Below, piece after piece: positions 1 through 9,105 of a DNA stretch of 64,000 nucleotides. Within the stretch, counting starts at the first letter, position 1, and each line of letters starts with the position of its first letter. The stretch comes from an uncultured Bryobacterales bacterium. Its GTDB lineage: Bacteria > Acidobacteriota > Terriglobia > Bryobacterales > UBA6623. The stretch spans positions 5,220,062 to 5,284,061 of the forward strand of contig OX638379.1 in NCBI GenBank assembly GCA_951813605.1, read 5' to 3'. The notes under the pieces are model-generated. The model searched no databases. It was not told where the DNA came from and worked only from the letters and a program-made list of their open reading frames with translations. The position numbers and the translations under genes were made by a program.

Positions 1-1377
1 GGCCGTGGGTGGGGCCAGGGTGCTTGCGTCGGTGACATCGACAACGACGGCTGGGACGACCTGCTGGTCACGTACTACGGGTCCAACGTTCTGTATCGGA
101 ACGGCAGCGGGCGATTCCAGGACGCTAGCAGCGGACTGGCTCAAACGGCCGGCCAGCGGCGCTGGGGCGCCGGTTGCGCGTTCTTCGACTACGACGCGGA
201 CGGACTTCTCGACTTGTTTGTCGCCAACTACGTGGACTTCGATCCTGAAAGCACGCCGAAGCCCGGCTCCAGCGGGGCGTGCGAATGGAAGGGGATTCCA
301 GTCATGTGCGGCCCGCGCGGACTGCCTCGCGCGACCAACATCCTATACCGGAATCTAGGGGGCGGCGAGTTCGAGGACGTGTCGTCGTCGTCGGGAATTC
401 TTGAACCGGGCGGCCGCTACTCCCTCGGCGTCGTCGCGGCGGACTTCGACAACGACGGTGACTCCGATGTCTACGTCGCCTGCGACATGACACCCAGCCT
501 GCTTTACAGGAACAACGGGGACGGCACATTCACGGACATTGCCTCGCTGGCAGGGGTCGGCTACAACGCGGACGGACAACTCCAAGCAGGGATGGGAGTC
601 GCGGTGGCCGACTACGACCGGAACGGCTTCTTGGATATTGCGAAGACGAATTTCTCGGGCGACCTGCCGTCGCTCTATAACAACGAGGACGGGGTCTTTT
701 TCGAGGACGTCGCTTTCGATGCCGGCCTCGGCAAGCATCAACTCCTGGGATGGGGCGCGGTGTTCGTCGATGCGGACGAGGATGGGCTGCCGGACCTGAT
801 GATGGCCAACGGCCACGTGTATCCGGAGGTCGACGCGGCACCCATAGGCGAAACCTATCGACAGCAGACGGTGCTCTACAAGAACCTGGGGGACGGAACT
901 TTCGAAGACATCACCGGACGCGCAGGTCCGGCTCTGCAGGATGGGCGGCCGGCCCGCGGCATGGCTTCGGGTGACTTGGACGGGGACGGGCACCCGGAGA
1001 TTGTATTGGTGAATGTCAACGCCCCGCCTTCGCTTCTGAAGAACACCGATTTCGCAGGCAAAGCCGCCTCGATCCGTCTGCAAGGAACCGATTCGAATCG
1101 GAATGCGATTGGATCTCGCGTCGATCTCGTAATCGGCAAGCGGCGTTTCATGCAGGCGGTGGTCGGGGGCGGCAGCTATTACTCGCAAAGCGACTTCGCG
1201 CTTCACTTCGGTCTTGGTGACGCCGACACGATCGACGCGATCGAAATCGCTTGGCCCAACGGACTTCGGCAGCGGTGGACTGATCTCGCGGGAAATCGCC
1301 GGTACTTGTTCGTGGAAGGCCGTGCGGAGGTGGAGTCTGCCTCTCTCAATCGCAGAGGGCCGACCGGCTCACGGTGA
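1..1377 (+). CDS. CRTAC1-type FG-GAP/ASPIC-UnbV repeat protein (5' partial)
   Basis: The reading frame is open from base 1 to the TGA at 1375-1377, so the start lies outside the window. The visible part holds repeated FG-GAP/VCBS blades with calcium-loop motifs of the DxDxDGxxD kind (for example DIDNDGWDDL at the very start and DFDNDGDSDVYVA near 450). They form a beta-propeller typical of secreted proteins. The last ~80 residues (from about 1060) match the ASPIC/UnbV module, with the NRNAIGSRV and GLGDADTIDAIEIAWPNG stretches. Such CRTAC1 proteins are abundant and expanded in Acidobacteriota and Planctomycetota. They are exported and probably bind ligands or surfaces; no enzymatic activity is established. 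The domain call is firm, the biological role is not. Confidence 0.9.
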   Translation, partial: GRGWGQGACVGDIDNDGWDDLLVTYYGSNVLYRNGSGRFQDASSGLAQTAGQRRWGAGCAFFDYDADGLLDLFVANYVDFDPESTPKPGSSGACEWKGIPVMCGPRGLPRATNILYRNLGGGEFEDVSSSSGILEPGGRYSLGVVAADFDNDGDSDVYVACDMTPSLLYRNNGDGTFTDIASLAGVGYNADGQLQAGMGVAVADYDRNGFLDIAKTNFSGDLPSLYNNEDGVFFEDVAFDAGLGKHQLLGWGAVFVDADEDGLPDLMMANGHVYPEVDAAPIGETYRQQTVLYKNLGDGTFEDITGRAGPALQDGRPARGMASGDLDGDGHPEIVLVNVNAPPSLLKNTDFAGKAASIRLQGTDSNRNAIGSRVDLVIGKRRFMQAVVGGGSYYSQSDFALHFGLGDADTIDAIEIAWPNGLRQRWTDLAGNRRYLFVEGRAEVESASLNRRGPTGSR

Positions 1378-1639
1378 TTGGAACGGGAGCATTCATCGAA
1401 CGAGGACTAGGGCTTCATTCCGCCCGACTTGTTCGAAGTTGCATCGCCATTGAAATGTGTGGTGCGTTCTTCTGGTCGTGATCGTAGGCGGGACAATTAC
1501 CACTTGTCCCAAGGTGCGAAGGCTCGAGGCGGCGGAAGCCGCAAGCGGTGCTGCGCGACGAAGGGTGCCGGGCAGTGCTGACCGGCCTGTAATTGTTCCG
1601 AGGGCCGCGTCGTACAGTTGGAACTAGGGCCGTCTTAGA

Positions 1640-1966
1640 ATGACCGATTCCAAGATGGAGCAGCACCGGATCGAGGCATTCGCGACGGGAAGCAGTTGTT
1701 CCCGGATTCCTTTACCAATCGGGCCCGGGGCGCTCTCATAGCGGCAGCTGCGGGCGACGCGTTAGGTGGGCCTCACGAGGGGAAGCTCCCTAGAGGTCCA
1801 AGACGCCCGACTTTTCGCTTGACTGAGTCGAACAAGCTCATGGGCCGCGGATACAAACAGCCGGTGCCTCCCGGAGAACTCATTCGGCTGGGCGAGTATA
1901 AGCGACGACACCTGTCTTGTAACGGCCCTCGGCCACCGGCGCTTCGTGGCCGCTCCAAGGTTTTAG
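1640..1966 (+). pseudogene. Decayed ADP-ribosylglycohydrolase (DraG/ARH family) N-terminus
   Basis: Three reading frames must be joined to read this relic. It opens with an ATG at 1640 (MTDSKMEQHR). It then shifts to the frame giving FTNRARGALIAAAAGDALGG at about 1708-1767, which is the family's N-terminal signature. A second shift falls exactly in the metal-binding motif: GGC GAG TAT (1891-1899, GEY), one extra A at 1900, then AGC GAC GAC ACC (1901-1912, SDDT). The expected motif is GEYSDDTQ. The frame ends at TAG 1964-1966, after only about a third of a normal ~300-residue protein. The call rests on the spacing and order of two family motifs. It cannot make an active enzyme. It is probably an old pseudogene, because there are two shifts plus loss of the C-terminal two thirds. 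Confidence 0.65.
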
Positions 1967-1994
1967 GGTGGGACGGACTATGAGCCATGCATCT

Positions 1995-3284
1995 TTACGG
2001 TCGCTGACGGATACGTGGCACAATCCCTTCTTGCCAGCTCTTGTAAGCAGCCAGCAGGTCCCGGGCGACGGTCGGCTCTTCAGAGACGAGATTGCGTGTC
2101 TCCGAGAGGTCCGCTTCCAAGTCGTAGAGTTCAAGGCCGCCGTTGTTCGCTAGCAGTTTCCAGCGGCCCTTGCGAATCGCCCACCCTTGGTCCGAGTCCT
2201 TGTCGATCCAGTTCCAGTAGAGGGACTCATGCAAGGGCCGGTCCAGCGATCCCGTCACGGATGGGAGGATGTCTCGGCTGTCGATAACAGTGTTTGAGGG
2301 AAGGTCGACGCCGCTCGCAGCGAGGGCCGTGGCGAACGCGTCGATGGAGATGACTGGGTCGTCCGAGACCGTGCCGGGCGGAATGCGCTCAGGCCATCGC
2401 AACAGGAACGGCACTCGGATTCCGCCCTCGTAAACGCTGTGCTTGTAATCCCGCAGAGCGCCGTTTGTTGCCGTGGTGCCGCGTGCTCCGCCGTTGTCGG
2501 AAAAGAACATGACGAGCGTGTTCTGGCTGAGCCCGAGGCGGTCCAGTGCGTCGAGGATCTCCCCTACGCCTTCGTCCAGAATCGCCAGCATGGCGAGATA
2601 GGTGTTGCGCTTCGGATCTGGATTGGAGTAACGGCGGATCTGGTCCTCCGGCGCTTGAATCGGATTGTGGACGGCGTTATAGGGAACATAGGCGAAGAAG
2701 GGCCCGCTGCGGTTTGCCGTGATGAACGCGACTGCTTCGCGGGTGATGTTGCGAGTCAAGTATCCAGAGTCGTTGATCGGCGCCCTGTCACGGTAAATCG
2801 ATTTGATACCGTCCGTGATCGAAAGGTCGAAGTAGTCGTGGCCGCCGTGCCCAAGAAAGCCGTAGAACCTGTTAAATCCCCGTTCTAGAGGCCGGTACTG
2901 GGGCCGATAGCCAAGATGCCATTTGCCGAACACTCCGGTGGCGTAACCCGCGCCGCGGAGCAGCTCGGGAAGGGTGGTTTCGGAACTTGGCAGCCCGGCT
3001 CGGGAATCGGCGGCCGTGTAAAACCCGAATCTCTGCTGGTAGCGCCCGGTCAGCAACCCGGCTCGGGTCGGGGCGCAGACCGGGCAACTTGCGTAGCCGT
3101 TCGTCATGCGGACTCCCTCGGCGGCGATCCGGTCGAGATTCGGCGTCGAGACTTCGTCGGGATGCGGGTAGCAGCTGATGTCCGCGTAGCCCTGATCATC
3201 CGAAACGATCAAAACGATGTTGGCTTTTCCAGCCGCTGACAGCATGGCTGCTGAAAGCAGGAGAAATGCCAGCAGTCTATCCAT
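1995..3284 (-). CDS. Secreted sulfatase (arylsulfatase family, formylglycine type)
   Basis: 429 residues from the ATG at 3284, chosen because it gives a clean signal peptide (MDRLLAFLLLSAAMLSAAG); the longer frame adds an unlikely basic N-terminus. The metal site begins with SDDQG (Asp29, Asp30). The sulfatase signature is CAPTRAGLLTG, with Cys70 of C-x-P-x-R as the residue converted to formylglycine. FGKWHLG and FSDNGG, both family landmarks, follow. The enzyme should hydrolyse sulfate esters of polysaccharides or other organics in the periplasm or outside. A formylglycine-generating enzyme is needed but is not in the window. The length is normal. It sits alone, downstream of the BamB-like gene on the same strand with about 107 bases between them. 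Substrate cannot be told. Confidence 0.9.
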   Translation of the reverse strand: MDRLLAFLLLSAAMLSAAGKANIVLIVSDDQGYADISCYPHPDEVSTPNLDRIAAEGVRMTNGYASCPVCAPTRAGLLTGRYQQRFGFYTAADSRAGLPSSETTLPELLRGAGYATGVFGKWHLGYRPQYRPLERGFNRFYGFLGHGGHDYFDLSITDGIKSIYRDRAPINDSGYLTRNITREAVAFITANRSGPFFAYVPYNAVHNPIQAPEDQIRRYSNPDPKRNTYLAMLAILDEGVGEILDALDRLGLSQNTLVMFFSDNGGARGTTATNGALRDYKHSVYEGGIRVPFLLRWPERIPPGTVSDDPVISIDAFATALAASGVDLPSNTVIDSRDILPSVTGSLDRPLHESLYWNWIDKDSDQGWAIRKGRWKLLANNGGLELYDLEADLSETRNLVSEEPTVARDLLAAYKSWQEGIVPRIRQRP

Positions 3285-3391
3285 TGGAAATGAAGTGCGT
3301 TGTCCCAGAGCTCCTCCCGTCGACACCGTATGCGCCATAAGCCACAGCCGGCGCAATACCGTTCGAGGAGTCTAGCTCCTCCGGGGCGAGC

Positions 3392-4711
3392 TTAGTCCGA
3401 GCTGATGCAAAACAATTCGTCCTGGCTGCGGAGATACAGCTTGCCATCGACGATCACAGGCGAGGATATGAACATTTCGTCGCCCATGCTGTTGACGGCC
3501 AGCACTTCGTATTGCTTGCCCATCTTGAGCACGATCACGTCGCCCTCTTCGCTAGCCAAGTAGAGCTTTCCGTTGGCTGCCACCGGGGACGCCTTGAACG
3601 TGTATGTTTCCGGGAGGCGCTGCTGATGATAGAACTTCTCTCCGGTCACAGCGTCGAACGCATTTACGAGGCCGCGGTCCGTCACGAAATACAGGATGCC
3701 GCCATGCAGCACCGGCGAGGCCGAGTAGGCGTTGCCCTTCTGGTTAGTCCACTTGATGTAGTCGGTGTTGCCCGTGATATCTCCCGTGCCTCCGAGCCGG
3801 ACCGCCAGCAGGTTCGGGTCTCTGTACCCGGTCATCGCGATCACCATCTCGTCGTTTACATTGATCACTGCCGGAATCGCGTTCGCGCCTAGACCGCCGG
3901 CCTCCCAGATCAATTCCCCGGTCTCGAAATCGTAGCTGCGCATGCGGGTTGAACTGGTGACGAGTTGCTCGCGTCCTGCATACTTCACCACGATCGGCTG
4001 CGGCCAGCTGCTTCGCTCGTCTCGCTGCGCACGCCACTTCTCGTCTCCCGTTCTCTTGTCGACCACCACCAGATAGGACTCGCCCTCGTGGTCGTTCTGG
4101 ATGATCAGGGAGTCTCCGTGCAGCACCGGGGCGATTCCTTCGCCAAAGGCCATCCGCATGTACATGAGCCCGAGGTCCTTCTTCCAGAGCAGCCCGCCCT
4201 CCATGTCGTAGGCGTAAACACCTCGCGAGCCGAAACTTGCGATCAGAATCTCGCCGTCGGTGACGGGCGAGTTCGAAGCGAAACTGCCGTACTTGCGGTG
4301 GTGTCCCTCGTGAGGCTTCGCTGAAGTGGCGGTCCTGCGCCAGATTTCCTTCCCGGTCTCCTTGTCGATCGCGATCACAAGGAAGTCGTAGAGGCGGAAA
4401 TCCCCGGCAACGTCGTCCTTGTCCGAAACGACGGCTGTGGTGACAAAAACCGTCCCGTCCGAGATTACGGGAGTCGAATTCCCCTTGCCCGGGATCGAAA
4501 TTCGCCACTTGACTTTCTCGGTGTCGGAGAAGTTGAGCGGCGCGTCACTTTCCGCGACTCCGTTATTGTTGGGCCCGCGCCACTGCCGCCAGGCGTCTTT
4601 GGCCTCGGGCCCCGCCGAGTGGGCTGGCAGCCCGATCAAGGCTAGGCCGGCCATAGCGACCAGTGCGGTTGAAGCGGCAGCTCTCGCCACCGCGGTCGAA
4701 ACGAAAAGCAT
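3392..4711 (-). CDS. Exported PQQ-like/BamB-type beta-propeller protein
   Basis: 439 residues. The start ATG at 4711 is preceded by GAGGG about ten bases upstream and begins a signal peptide (VARAAASTALVAMAGLALIG, then AHSAG). The same frame stays open far upstream through tctA, but that part is a shadow. The mature protein starts with WRQWRGPNNNGVA, the usual opening of Planctomycetota/Acidobacteriota outer-membrane-assembly-BamB-like propellers. It carries repeated W-docking blades such as AIDKETGKEIWRR, VVDKRTGDEKWRA and YDFETGELIWEAGG. There is no CxxCH and no clear PQQ catalytic Cys pair, so it is likely a binding or structural propeller rather than a dehydrogenase. Ligand unknown. It lies 95 bases downstream of tctA on the same strand, so cotranscription is possible. 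Confidence 0.85.
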   Translation of the reverse strand: MLFVSTAVARAAASTALVAMAGLALIGLPAHSAGPEAKDAWRQWRGPNNNGVAESDAPLNFSDTEKVKWRISIPGKGNSTPVISDGTVFVTTAVVSDKDDVAGDFRLYDFLVIAIDKETGKEIWRRTATSAKPHEGHHRKYGSFASNSPVTDGEILIASFGSRGVYAYDMEGGLLWKKDLGLMYMRMAFGEGIAPVLHGDSLIIQNDHEGESYLVVVDKRTGDEKWRAQRDERSSWPQPIVVKYAGREQLVTSSTRMRSYDFETGELIWEAGGLGANAIPAVINVNDEMVIAMTGYRDPNLLAVRLGGTGDITGNTDYIKWTNQKGNAYSASPVLHGGILYFVTDRGLVNAFDAVTGEKFYHQQRLPETYTFKASPVAANGKLYLASEEGDVIVLKMGKQYEVLAVNSMGDEMFISSPVIVDGKLYLRSQDELFCISSD

Positions 4712-4806
4712 TGTGAAATCCCTCGCTGATAGCGTACTTGATGGGAGCCCGGCGCGTGCCGCATCGCCGTCCTGAACGGCTGCCGCGCTTTCCCGGGCCA
4801 TACAGT

Positions 4807-6315
4807 CTAGGCGTCCGAAGACAGCCTGTGGTTGCGCTTGGCCGCTCGCCGTCGCGCCCGAATCAGCGGCCAGAGCAGCGAAAGAATCGTCGCTGCCACG
4901 AAAACGAGCAGGATTGGACGCGAGAGCAGGTCCAGCCAGTCGCCGCGGGTGAGGATCAGGGCGCGCCGCAGGTTCGATTCCATCATCGGGCCTAGGATCA
5001 AGCCCAGCACAAGCGGTCCCAGCGGGACACTTGCCTTTCGAAACAGGAATCCCCCGATTCCAGCGACGTACATGGCCCACACGTCGACGACGGCGTTGTT
5101 CAGGGCATAGGACCCGACGGTCCCAAACAGTACGATGCCCATCCAGAGCCACGGGGGCGGGATGTTGAGAATCCTCGCCAGCGGCTTTGCGCCGAGGATC
5201 CCGATTGCCATGATTAGCAGGGACGCGAAAACCAGCAGGAACACGATCGAGAAAACGAACGACTGATTGTTCGCGAAGAGCAGTGGGCCGGGCTGGATGC
5301 CGTGGATCAGAAGCGCGCCGATCAGGATGGCGGAGACGGCATCCCCCGGAATGCCCAGAGTCAGCATCGTCGTCATCGCGCCGCCGATCGCCGCGTTGCA
5401 GGCCGCGCAGCTCGTGGCGAGGCCCCGCAGCGAGCCCTTGCCGAACTTGTCCTTGTCCGAAGAAGTTCTCCGGGCTTGCTCCCAGGCGATGACCGAACCG
5501 ATATCGCCGCCTGCGGCTGGGATCGCTCCCACCATCGTGCCCACCGTCGCTCCGCTCAAGGTCGCTCCGAGCATTGTCCTGGCTTCCGCAGCCTTCGGCA
5601 TGATGCGCCCTATGACGCCCGATGAGACCGCTCTGCTGGCGTGACGGTCCGATATCTGCACGAGCACCTCGCCCAAGCCGAAGAGCCCGATCATGACGGG
5701 AACGAACGAAATCCCGTCCAGGAACTCCGACATTCCGAACGTGTAACGGGGATACGCCGTCATGGGGTCGAGGCCCACGAGCGCCAATGCTAGGCCGAGC
5801 GATCCTGCCAGCATGCCCTTGAGTACGTGCCTTCCGGACACGCCCGCCATGAGACTGATTCCCAGTAGAGCGAGACCGAAGTACTCCGCGGGCCCGAATT
5901 GAAGTGCGAAGCGAGCGATCGGAAACGCCAGGAAGGCCAAGAATAGGATGCTGGTCAGCTGGCCGGCTGCCGAGGCGAGCGCATTGATTCCCAGCGCCAG
6001 CCCCGCTTGCCCCTTGCGCGTCAGCGGGTAGCCGTCCCATGAAGTCGCGATCGAGGCGGGAGTGCCCGGCACATTGATCAGGATCGCCGGAATTCCCCCG
6101 GCCGGAATCGCCCCGCAGTAAATCCCTAGCAACATCGCCAGACCCTGCTCGGCGGAGACCCAGAAGGTCAGCGGTGTCAGGACGGCAACGCCCATCGTGG
6201 CGGTCAGGCCTGGCAGAGAGCCGAACACTGCGCCAAGGGAAACTCCCGCGGCGAGAAATCCCAGCACATGCCAGTCGAGGACGGCCGCCAGCCCCGCCAG
6301 AATCTCGCCTATCAA
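4807..6315 (-). CDS. tctA: Tripartite tricarboxylate transporter, large permease subunit TctA
   Basis: 502 residues. The start appears to be TTG at 6315 with GGAG about ten bases upstream. The protein is almost entirely hydrophobic, with about 10-12 membrane spans. It carries the TctA family signatures GSLPGLTATMGVAVL near the N-terminus and AIPAGGIPAILINVPGTPAS near residue 75. A second conserved block in the middle (GAIPAAGGDIGSVIAWEQAR) reflects the internal duplication of the family. TctA is the main channel of the TTT family and takes up carboxylates such as citrate or other di/tricarboxylates delivered by TctC. Last gene of the tctC-tctB-tctA operon, 98 bases after tctB. Substrate cannot be inferred from sequence. 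Confidence 0.95.
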   Translation of the reverse strand: MIGEILAGLAAVLDWHVLGFLAAGVSLGAVFGSLPGLTATMGVAVLTPLTFWVSAEQGLAMLLGIYCGAIPAGGIPAILINVPGTPASIATSWDGYPLTRKGQAGLALGINALASAAGQLTSILFLAFLAFPIARFALQFGPAEYFGLALLGISLMAGVSGRHVLKGMLAGSLGLALALVGLDPMTAYPRYTFGMSEFLDGISFVPVMIGLFGLGEVLVQISDRHASRAVSSGVIGRIMPKAAEARTMLGATLSGATVGTMVGAIPAAGGDIGSVIAWEQARRTSSDKDKFGKGSLRGLATSCAACNAAIGGAMTTMLTLGIPGDAVSAILIGALLIHGIQPGPLLFANNQSFVFSIVFLLVFASLLIMAIGILGAKPLARILNIPPPWLWMGIVLFGTVGSYALNNAVVDVWAMYVAGIGGFLFRKASVPLGPLVLGLILGPMMESNLRRALILTRGDWLDLLSRPILLVFVAATILSLLWPLIRARRRAAKRNHRLSSDA

Positions 6316-6413
6316 CGCTCAGACTCCGTTTCCCGACGCAAGGCCAGCGCTCGGGGGCTTTTCCTCCCTCAACTCCGGAGTGGATCCTGAAGCTATCAAT
6401 GCTTGCATTTCAT

Positions 6414-6836
6414 TCACTCCAGGGACACGTTGAGCCCCATGTCGAAGGCCAAATATACGAACGCGGTGAGAACTCCCGAGTAGCCCGCGGCTGGCATCCA
6501 TTTCTGCCCGAGGAATCTCAGGGTCAGGAGCAGAAACGCGGCGGTGCGTGCCGCGAAGAATCCAGTGCCCCACAGAAGCAGGTAGCCGAATAGCAGCGCG
6601 GCAGTACCCGCGACTTGCATCAAATTGGAAGCGGGGACGGACTCCTCGCTTCCGGCGCCGCTTCGCCGAACGAGCAGCCCGGCTGCTAGCAGCGCCATGA
6701 GCCCACCAATGGCCTGCGGAAAGAACCCGGCCCCCGGCAGGCCGCCGACACCAGGGGGCAAGCCTAGTCCGCTGGCGACAAGAGCGATGCCGAGCGCAAG
6801 GAACAGCCCGCCGGTAGCCGTTTCGCCGCGGTTCAT
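6414..6836 (-). CDS. tctB: Tripartite tricarboxylate transporter small subunit TctB
   Basis: 140 residues with about four hydrophobic spans, the normal size and topology of TctB. The N-terminal span contains LGIALVASGLGLPPGVGG followed by PGAGFFPQAIGGLMAL. The G-x-GFFP turn is typical of the family. It pairs with TctA in the inner membrane; its exact role is not established. Its ATG overlaps the stop of tctC by four bases (ATGA), so the two are translationally coupled. Confidence 0.88.
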   Translation of the reverse strand: MNRGETATGGLFLALGIALVASGLGLPPGVGGLPGAGFFPQAIGGLMALLAAGLLVRRSGAGSEESVPASNLMQVAGTAALLFGYLLLWGTGFFAARTAAFLLLTLRFLGQKWMPAAGYSGVLTAFVYLAFDMGLNVSLE

Positions 6837-7798
6837 TCAGAGCTCTCCAAGCGCACAAGCTTCGGGATTTCGCTCTCGAAGAACCTCTGCTGGTCCATCG
6901 CGAAGGCTCCGAACTCGTCCTTGTCAAGGAAGAGCGCTTCCATGCCGCGCTCGCGGCACAGCTTGGCCCACTCAGACGTGCCGAAGGCCGTCTTGAACGC
7001 TTTGGCAAGCAGCGTGACGCGCTGTTCCGCCATGCCACCCGGACCGAAGAACCCGCTCCATGCGGGCGCGCCTATCGGAAACCCCATTTCGTGGGTCGTA
7101 GGCACCTCGCTCAAGACCCCAGAGCGGGTTTCGTCGAATACTGCGAGAGCCCGTAGCTTGCCCGCCTTCACATGCGAGACGACTTCGCCCACACCGGCCA
7201 CGGCGGCGTCCGCGTGACCGCCTATTACCGAGACGAGGGCAGGTGTCGATCCGCCGTAAGGAAGGTGCGTGAAGCGCGCCCCCGTGCCCTGCTCCATGAG
7301 AAGGATATTGAAGTGCCAGATCGAGCCGATTCCCGAGTTGGCCATTACGATGCGTCCCGCCCCTTCACGGGCCGCCTCGATGAACTCCTGGAACGATTGC
7401 CACGGTGAGTCGGCCTGTACCACCAACGCCGGCGCGGTCTTCGAGACCAAGCAGATCAAGGAAACGTCCGACGGCCCGATGTCGGCGTATCCCAAGGACC
7501 GCACGATTGCTATCTCGACTGGGGCGTGCCCGATCGTATAGCCGTCCGCCGACCTTCGGGCGACGTACGAGAAGGCTAGGGCGCCGCTTGCCCCGGGTTT
7601 GTTCTCGCAGACTATAGGTACGCCGATTTGGCCTTCAGCCAAGCTCGCCATGACCCTTGACACCGTATCCGACGTGCCGCCGGGAGCGGCTTGGACAATG
7701 AGCTTGATCTCTCTTGCGGGATACGGCCCTTCATCAGCCCCGCAACCCCCTATCAGCAAACAGGAGCAAAGTGTCCAAGTGCGTAGCGCGGATACCAC
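6833..7798 (-). CDS. tctC: TTT-family solute-binding protein TctC (BUG type), probable lipoprotein
   Basis: 321 residues from a GTG at 7798. The N-terminus MVSALRTWTLCSCLLIGGCG looks like a lipoprotein signal with the lipobox LIGGC, whereas most BUG proteins are free periplasmic proteins. The mature part has the family signature (PAREIKLIVQAAPGGTSDTV, ENKPGASGALAF) and the usual two-lobed Venus-flytrap pattern, including ANSGIGSIWHF and HLPYGGSTPAL. It captures a carboxylate and delivers it to TctA/TctB. First gene of the operon. The promoter must lie in the ~600-base gap upstream, shared with the divergent HAD gene. The tether may keep the protein at the membrane, but that is inference. Confidence 0.92.
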   Translation of the reverse strand: MVSALRTWTLCSCLLIGGCGADEGPYPAREIKLIVQAAPGGTSDTVSRVMASLAEGQIGVPIVCENKPGASGALAFSYVARRSADGYTIGHAPVEIAIVRSLGYADIGPSDVSLICLVSKTAPALVVQADSPWQSFQEFIEAAREGAGRIVMANSGIGSIWHFNILLMEQGTGARFTHLPYGGSTPALVSVIGGHADAAVAGVGEVVSHVKAGKLRALAVFDETRSGVLSEVPTTHEMGFPIGAPAWSGFFGPGGMAEQRVTLLAKAFKTAFGTSEWAKLCRERGMEALFLDKDEFGAFAMDQQRFFESEIPKLVRLESSE

Positions 7799-8403
7799 CT
7801 TAAGAATGCGAGAGGCACGATTATATCCGACGCAGCGTTGCGGCTCTCACTCGCACGCAATAGCCCCTCTTCCGCGAGAACCGACATTTCGGCACAGCCG
7901 GTTCGGGCTGCAGACTCCCGGCTAACCGCACAGTCTCGGGCTGGCATTTTCTGAGGAGATTCGAGAATCGGCAGCGAGCGGCTGGATCGGAGGTTCGGCT
8001 GGACAAATCGCTGATTCGTCCGGGATAGATCCTTCGGGAAGACACGTAGATGGTATTCCGTGAAGGCTGGAGAGTTGCGGTCTTGCGCAAAGGGCAGGCA
8101 CACGAGTCGTTGAAAGGGATACATGGAGGTGTGACGGTTGAGTGCAGTTTACGCGCCTGGCGATGCCGGATTTCGTTCTTTCGTGCGCCCAATCGAGATG
8201 GCGAAAATTGTCTTGGGCTTAGCAAATTTCCGTCTGGGACTGCCTTATTGCTCCCCCTTAGGCGCCTTCTAGAGGCTTGTCATCGCGAATTTGGCGCAGT
8301 CTCTGCTGGATGGATCACAAGGGAAGCCATCGCGAGCAAACGTCCCGAAGTCCTCATTGGCCGCAAGGCCCGGACCGATTCCCCAGAGGCGGTACGCTGG
8401 TAT
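7799..8403. other. Intergenic region between divergent tctC and HAD phosphatase gene
   Basis: About 600 bases without a convincing gene. An open frame continues upstream of the HAD start to 8050, but its translation is basic, low in conserved motifs and unlike the HAD domain. The region must hold promoters for both divergent genes; I could not fix their position by eye. Confidence 0.4.
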
Positions 8404-9105
8404 ATGAAACCCTTCCCGTCCTCGATCCGAGCTGTGCTGTTCGACTTCGACGGCACCTTGGTCGACAGCGAGTACTTACACCACGAGGCGTGGCTCGAGG
8501 CCGTGGCTCCTTGGGGCGTCACATTGAGCTGGGAGGATTACGAGAGTCAGCTGGTGGGGATCAGCGACCGTCGTGCCTGCGAGTTCTTCCTGCAGCTGGC
8601 CGGAATGGACCTGACACCTGATCGGATCGCGAAGGCCTGCTCCCGGAAGCACCTTGTCTACCGTCGTCGTTCCATCGACGAATTGTCGATTCATCCCGAT
8701 GTGGCGGACTGGATCCGCGACAGACACCAGCGCGTCCCGATGGCAGTCGTCTCCTCGAGTGCGATTCCGGATGTAGTTCCGATACTGCGCCAGCAGGGAG
8801 TGGAGGACTGCATGCAGTTCGTCATCGGCGGGGACCATGTCGAGCGCCTAAAGCCCGACCCCGAGCCCTACTCGCTTGCCTTGGACAATTTGAGGAGCCG
8901 GCTCGGCGAATTGGACAGCCTGCATTGCTTGGTCTTTGAGGATTCCTCCGCGGGGATTCAATCCGCCGCAGCGGCCGGCATGACAGTCCACGCGTTGGAG
9001 TCTCCCAACGAGCTCCCGATCGCCCTGGCAACTTGGCAGGGTCGAATTCGAGGCGCAGTCCCGTACGAGTTTGCCGGCATCCGTTCCGCGACTGCGGGAT
9101 CGTAA
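8404..9105 (+). CDS. HAD-superfamily hydrolase, beta-phosphoglucomutase/phosphatase-like
   Basis: 233 residues from ATG 8404. The longer open frame upstream lacks any family similarity. All four HAD motifs are visible: motif I FDFDGTLVDSE (Asp14 nucleophile, Asp16 acid/base), motif II VVSSSA, motif III Lys in RLKPDPEPY, and motif IV FEDSSAGIQSAAAAG. The helical cap between motifs I and II places it in subfamily IA, near beta-phosphoglucomutase and sugar-phosphate or phosphoglycolate phosphatases. Cytoplasmic. It stands alone, divergent from the TTT operon, so the neighbours do not reveal the substrate. Confidence 0.88.
   Translation: MKPFPSSIRAVLFDFDGTLVDSEYLHHEAWLEAVAPWGVTLSWEDYESQLVGISDRRACEFFLQLAGMDLTPDRIAKACSRKHLVYRRRSIDELSIHPDVADWIRDRHQRVPMAVVSSSAIPDVVPILRQQGVEDCMQFVIGGDHVERLKPDPEPYSLALDNLRSRLGELDSLHCLVFEDSSAGIQSAAAAGMTVHALESPNELPIALATWQGRIRGAVPYEFAGIRSATAGS

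Noticed and set aside
4712..6040. Long in-frame extension upstream of the BamB-like gene
   Set aside because: It overlaps tctA in another frame on the same strand. Its translation is rich in Arg/Gly without motifs, and the internal ATG at 4711 has a signal peptide and a ribosome-binding site.
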